In this document: positions 5,051-5,397 of the stretch, piece after piece | Layout of the letters: every line of letters begins with the position of its first letter | How positions within the stretch are numbered: position 1 is the stretch's first letter | Assembly: GCA_028292305.1 (NCBI GenBank) | Contig: JAQGMQ010000592.1 | Span: 1 to 5,397, forward strand | DNA length: 5,397 nucleotides | Reading direction: 5' to 3' | Source: Rhodoferax sp. | GTDB taxonomy: Bacteria > Pseudomonadota > Gammaproteobacteria > Burkholderiales > Burkholderiaceae_C | Translations under genes and position numbers: made by a program | The notes under the pieces: model-generated | Databases searched by the model: none | Told to the model about the DNA's origin: nothing | What the model saw: the letters and a program-made list of their open reading frames with translations, nothing else

Positions 5051-5397
5051 TCAGCCAGCGCGCGGGCGAAGCCACACGATGCAGCGGTCGGCATCCAGGC
5101 CCGGTACCGCCAACTGTTCCACGTGAAACACCTCCACGCCCGTCGGCAGCGCAGCCATTTCGTCCGTCGGATTTTTGCCCTTCATGGCGAGCCAAACGCC
5201 TTCTGCCGCCAACGCAGATTTGGACCAAGCCGTGAAGTCGACCAGAGAGGCAAAGGCGCGTGAGCTGACGATGTCGAACGGTTGGCTCAGGCTCTCAACT
5301 CGCGCGTGGATGCCACGCAGGTTCTTCAGCCCGAGCTCCAACGCTGCCTGCTGAATGAACGCGGCCTTCTTGCCCACCGTGTCGACGCAGCTTACGG
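5051..5397 (-). CDS. rsmG: 16S rRNA (guanine-N7)-methyltransferase RsmG, C-terminal part
   Basis: This is the C-terminal part of RsmG (GidB), about 115 residues, open at the window edge. RsmG methylates N7 of G527 (E. coli numbering) in 16S rRNA using SAM; its loss gives low-level streptomycin resistance in several bacteria. The reading frame continues without a stop to the edge as VSCVDTVGKKAAFIQQ, the conserved helix after the SAM site. The GTG at 5377 is therefore an internal valine codon, not the start. Further family marks are DIVSSRAFASL, GVWLAMKGKNP and VFHVEQLAVPGLDADR close to the end. The Gly-rich SAM motif I lies outside the window. Full-length proteins are a little over 200 residues, so about half is missing. 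The codons for VFHVEQ contain the parS site. In many bacteria rsmG lies next to parAB near the origin, which fits here. Confidence 0.95.
   Translation of the reverse strand, partial: VSCVDTVGKKAAFIQQAALELGLKNLRGIHARVESLSQPFDIVSSRAFASLVDFTAWSKSALAAEGVWLAMKGKNPTDEMAALPTGVEVFHVEQLAVPGLDADRCIVWLRPRAG
5115..5130. promoter_or_regulatory. parS: parS centromere site inside rsmG
   Basis: The 16-bp TGTTCCACGTGAAACA differs at one base from the well-known chromosomal parS consensus TGTTTCACGTGAAACA and keeps the central CACGTG and both outer arms. On the coding strand it reads TGTTTCACGTGGAACA and is translated as part of VFHVEQ in RsmG. It lies about 0.8 kb upstream of the parA start. ParB should nucleate here, load as a clamp and spread over the neighbouring DNA. 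It is the only site of this type I found in the window by eye. Confidence 0.88.

Noticed and set aside
5375..5377. GTG as the start of a short separate gene of 108 codons
   Set aside because: The frame continues upstream to the window edge with residues (VSCVDT) that fit the conserved RsmG sequence, so it is an internal valine codon.
1..5397. Defence system, toxin-antitoxin pair, phage, IS element or CRISPR array
   Set aside because: No transposase, integrase, nuclease, spacer-repeat array or flanking inverted repeats were seen. All genes fit a core chromosomal locus near the origin.

Overview
The window is GC-rich bacterial chromosome. Every supported gene lies on the minus strand, so the biological reading direction runs from high to low coordinates. 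Protein similarity (from memory) and the order rsmG - LysE-type exporter - parA - small serine hydrolase - parB point to a betaproteobacterium of the order Burkholderiales, most likely Comamonadaceae. The family call is inference; no rRNA or other marker is present. This neighbourhood is usually close to the chromosomal replication origin.

Layout in transcription order: (1) the C-terminal part of rsmG (16S rRNA m7G methyltransferase), cut by the window edge at 5397, with a near-consensus parS centromere site inside its coding sequence at 5115-5130; (2) a spacer of about 100 bp with a weak terminator-like hairpin; (3) a LysE/RhtB-family exporter; (4) parA, whose start is preceded by three tandem 10-bp repeats that run into the exporter's stop codon; (5) a RBBP9/YdeN-type alpha/beta hydrolase between parA and parB; (6) parB, 5 bp after the hydrolase; (7) a membrane-anchored class I SAM methyltransferase, 7 bp after parB; (8) a 96-bp gap with possible leader structure; (9) a lipoprotein with a CsgG-like body and a C-terminal peptidoglycan-binding domain; (10) an intrinsic-terminator-like hairpin that competes with a second hairpin, then a possible promoter reading out of the window.

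ParA (deviant Walker ATPase), ParB (CTP-dependent clamp) and the parS site together make a chromosome origin segregation system of the usual type. The hydrolase, parB and methyltransferase are packed tightly enough to share a transcript with parA. The lipoprotein is probably a separate unit concerned with the cell envelope. I see no phage, IS element, CRISPR array, toxin-antitoxin pair or defence system. The long plus-strand reading frames are antisense shadows in GC-rich DNA. The more interesting signals are the parS site inside rsmG, the 10-bp repeats before parA, the hydrolase between parA and parB, and the two mutually exclusive hairpins after the lipoprotein gene.
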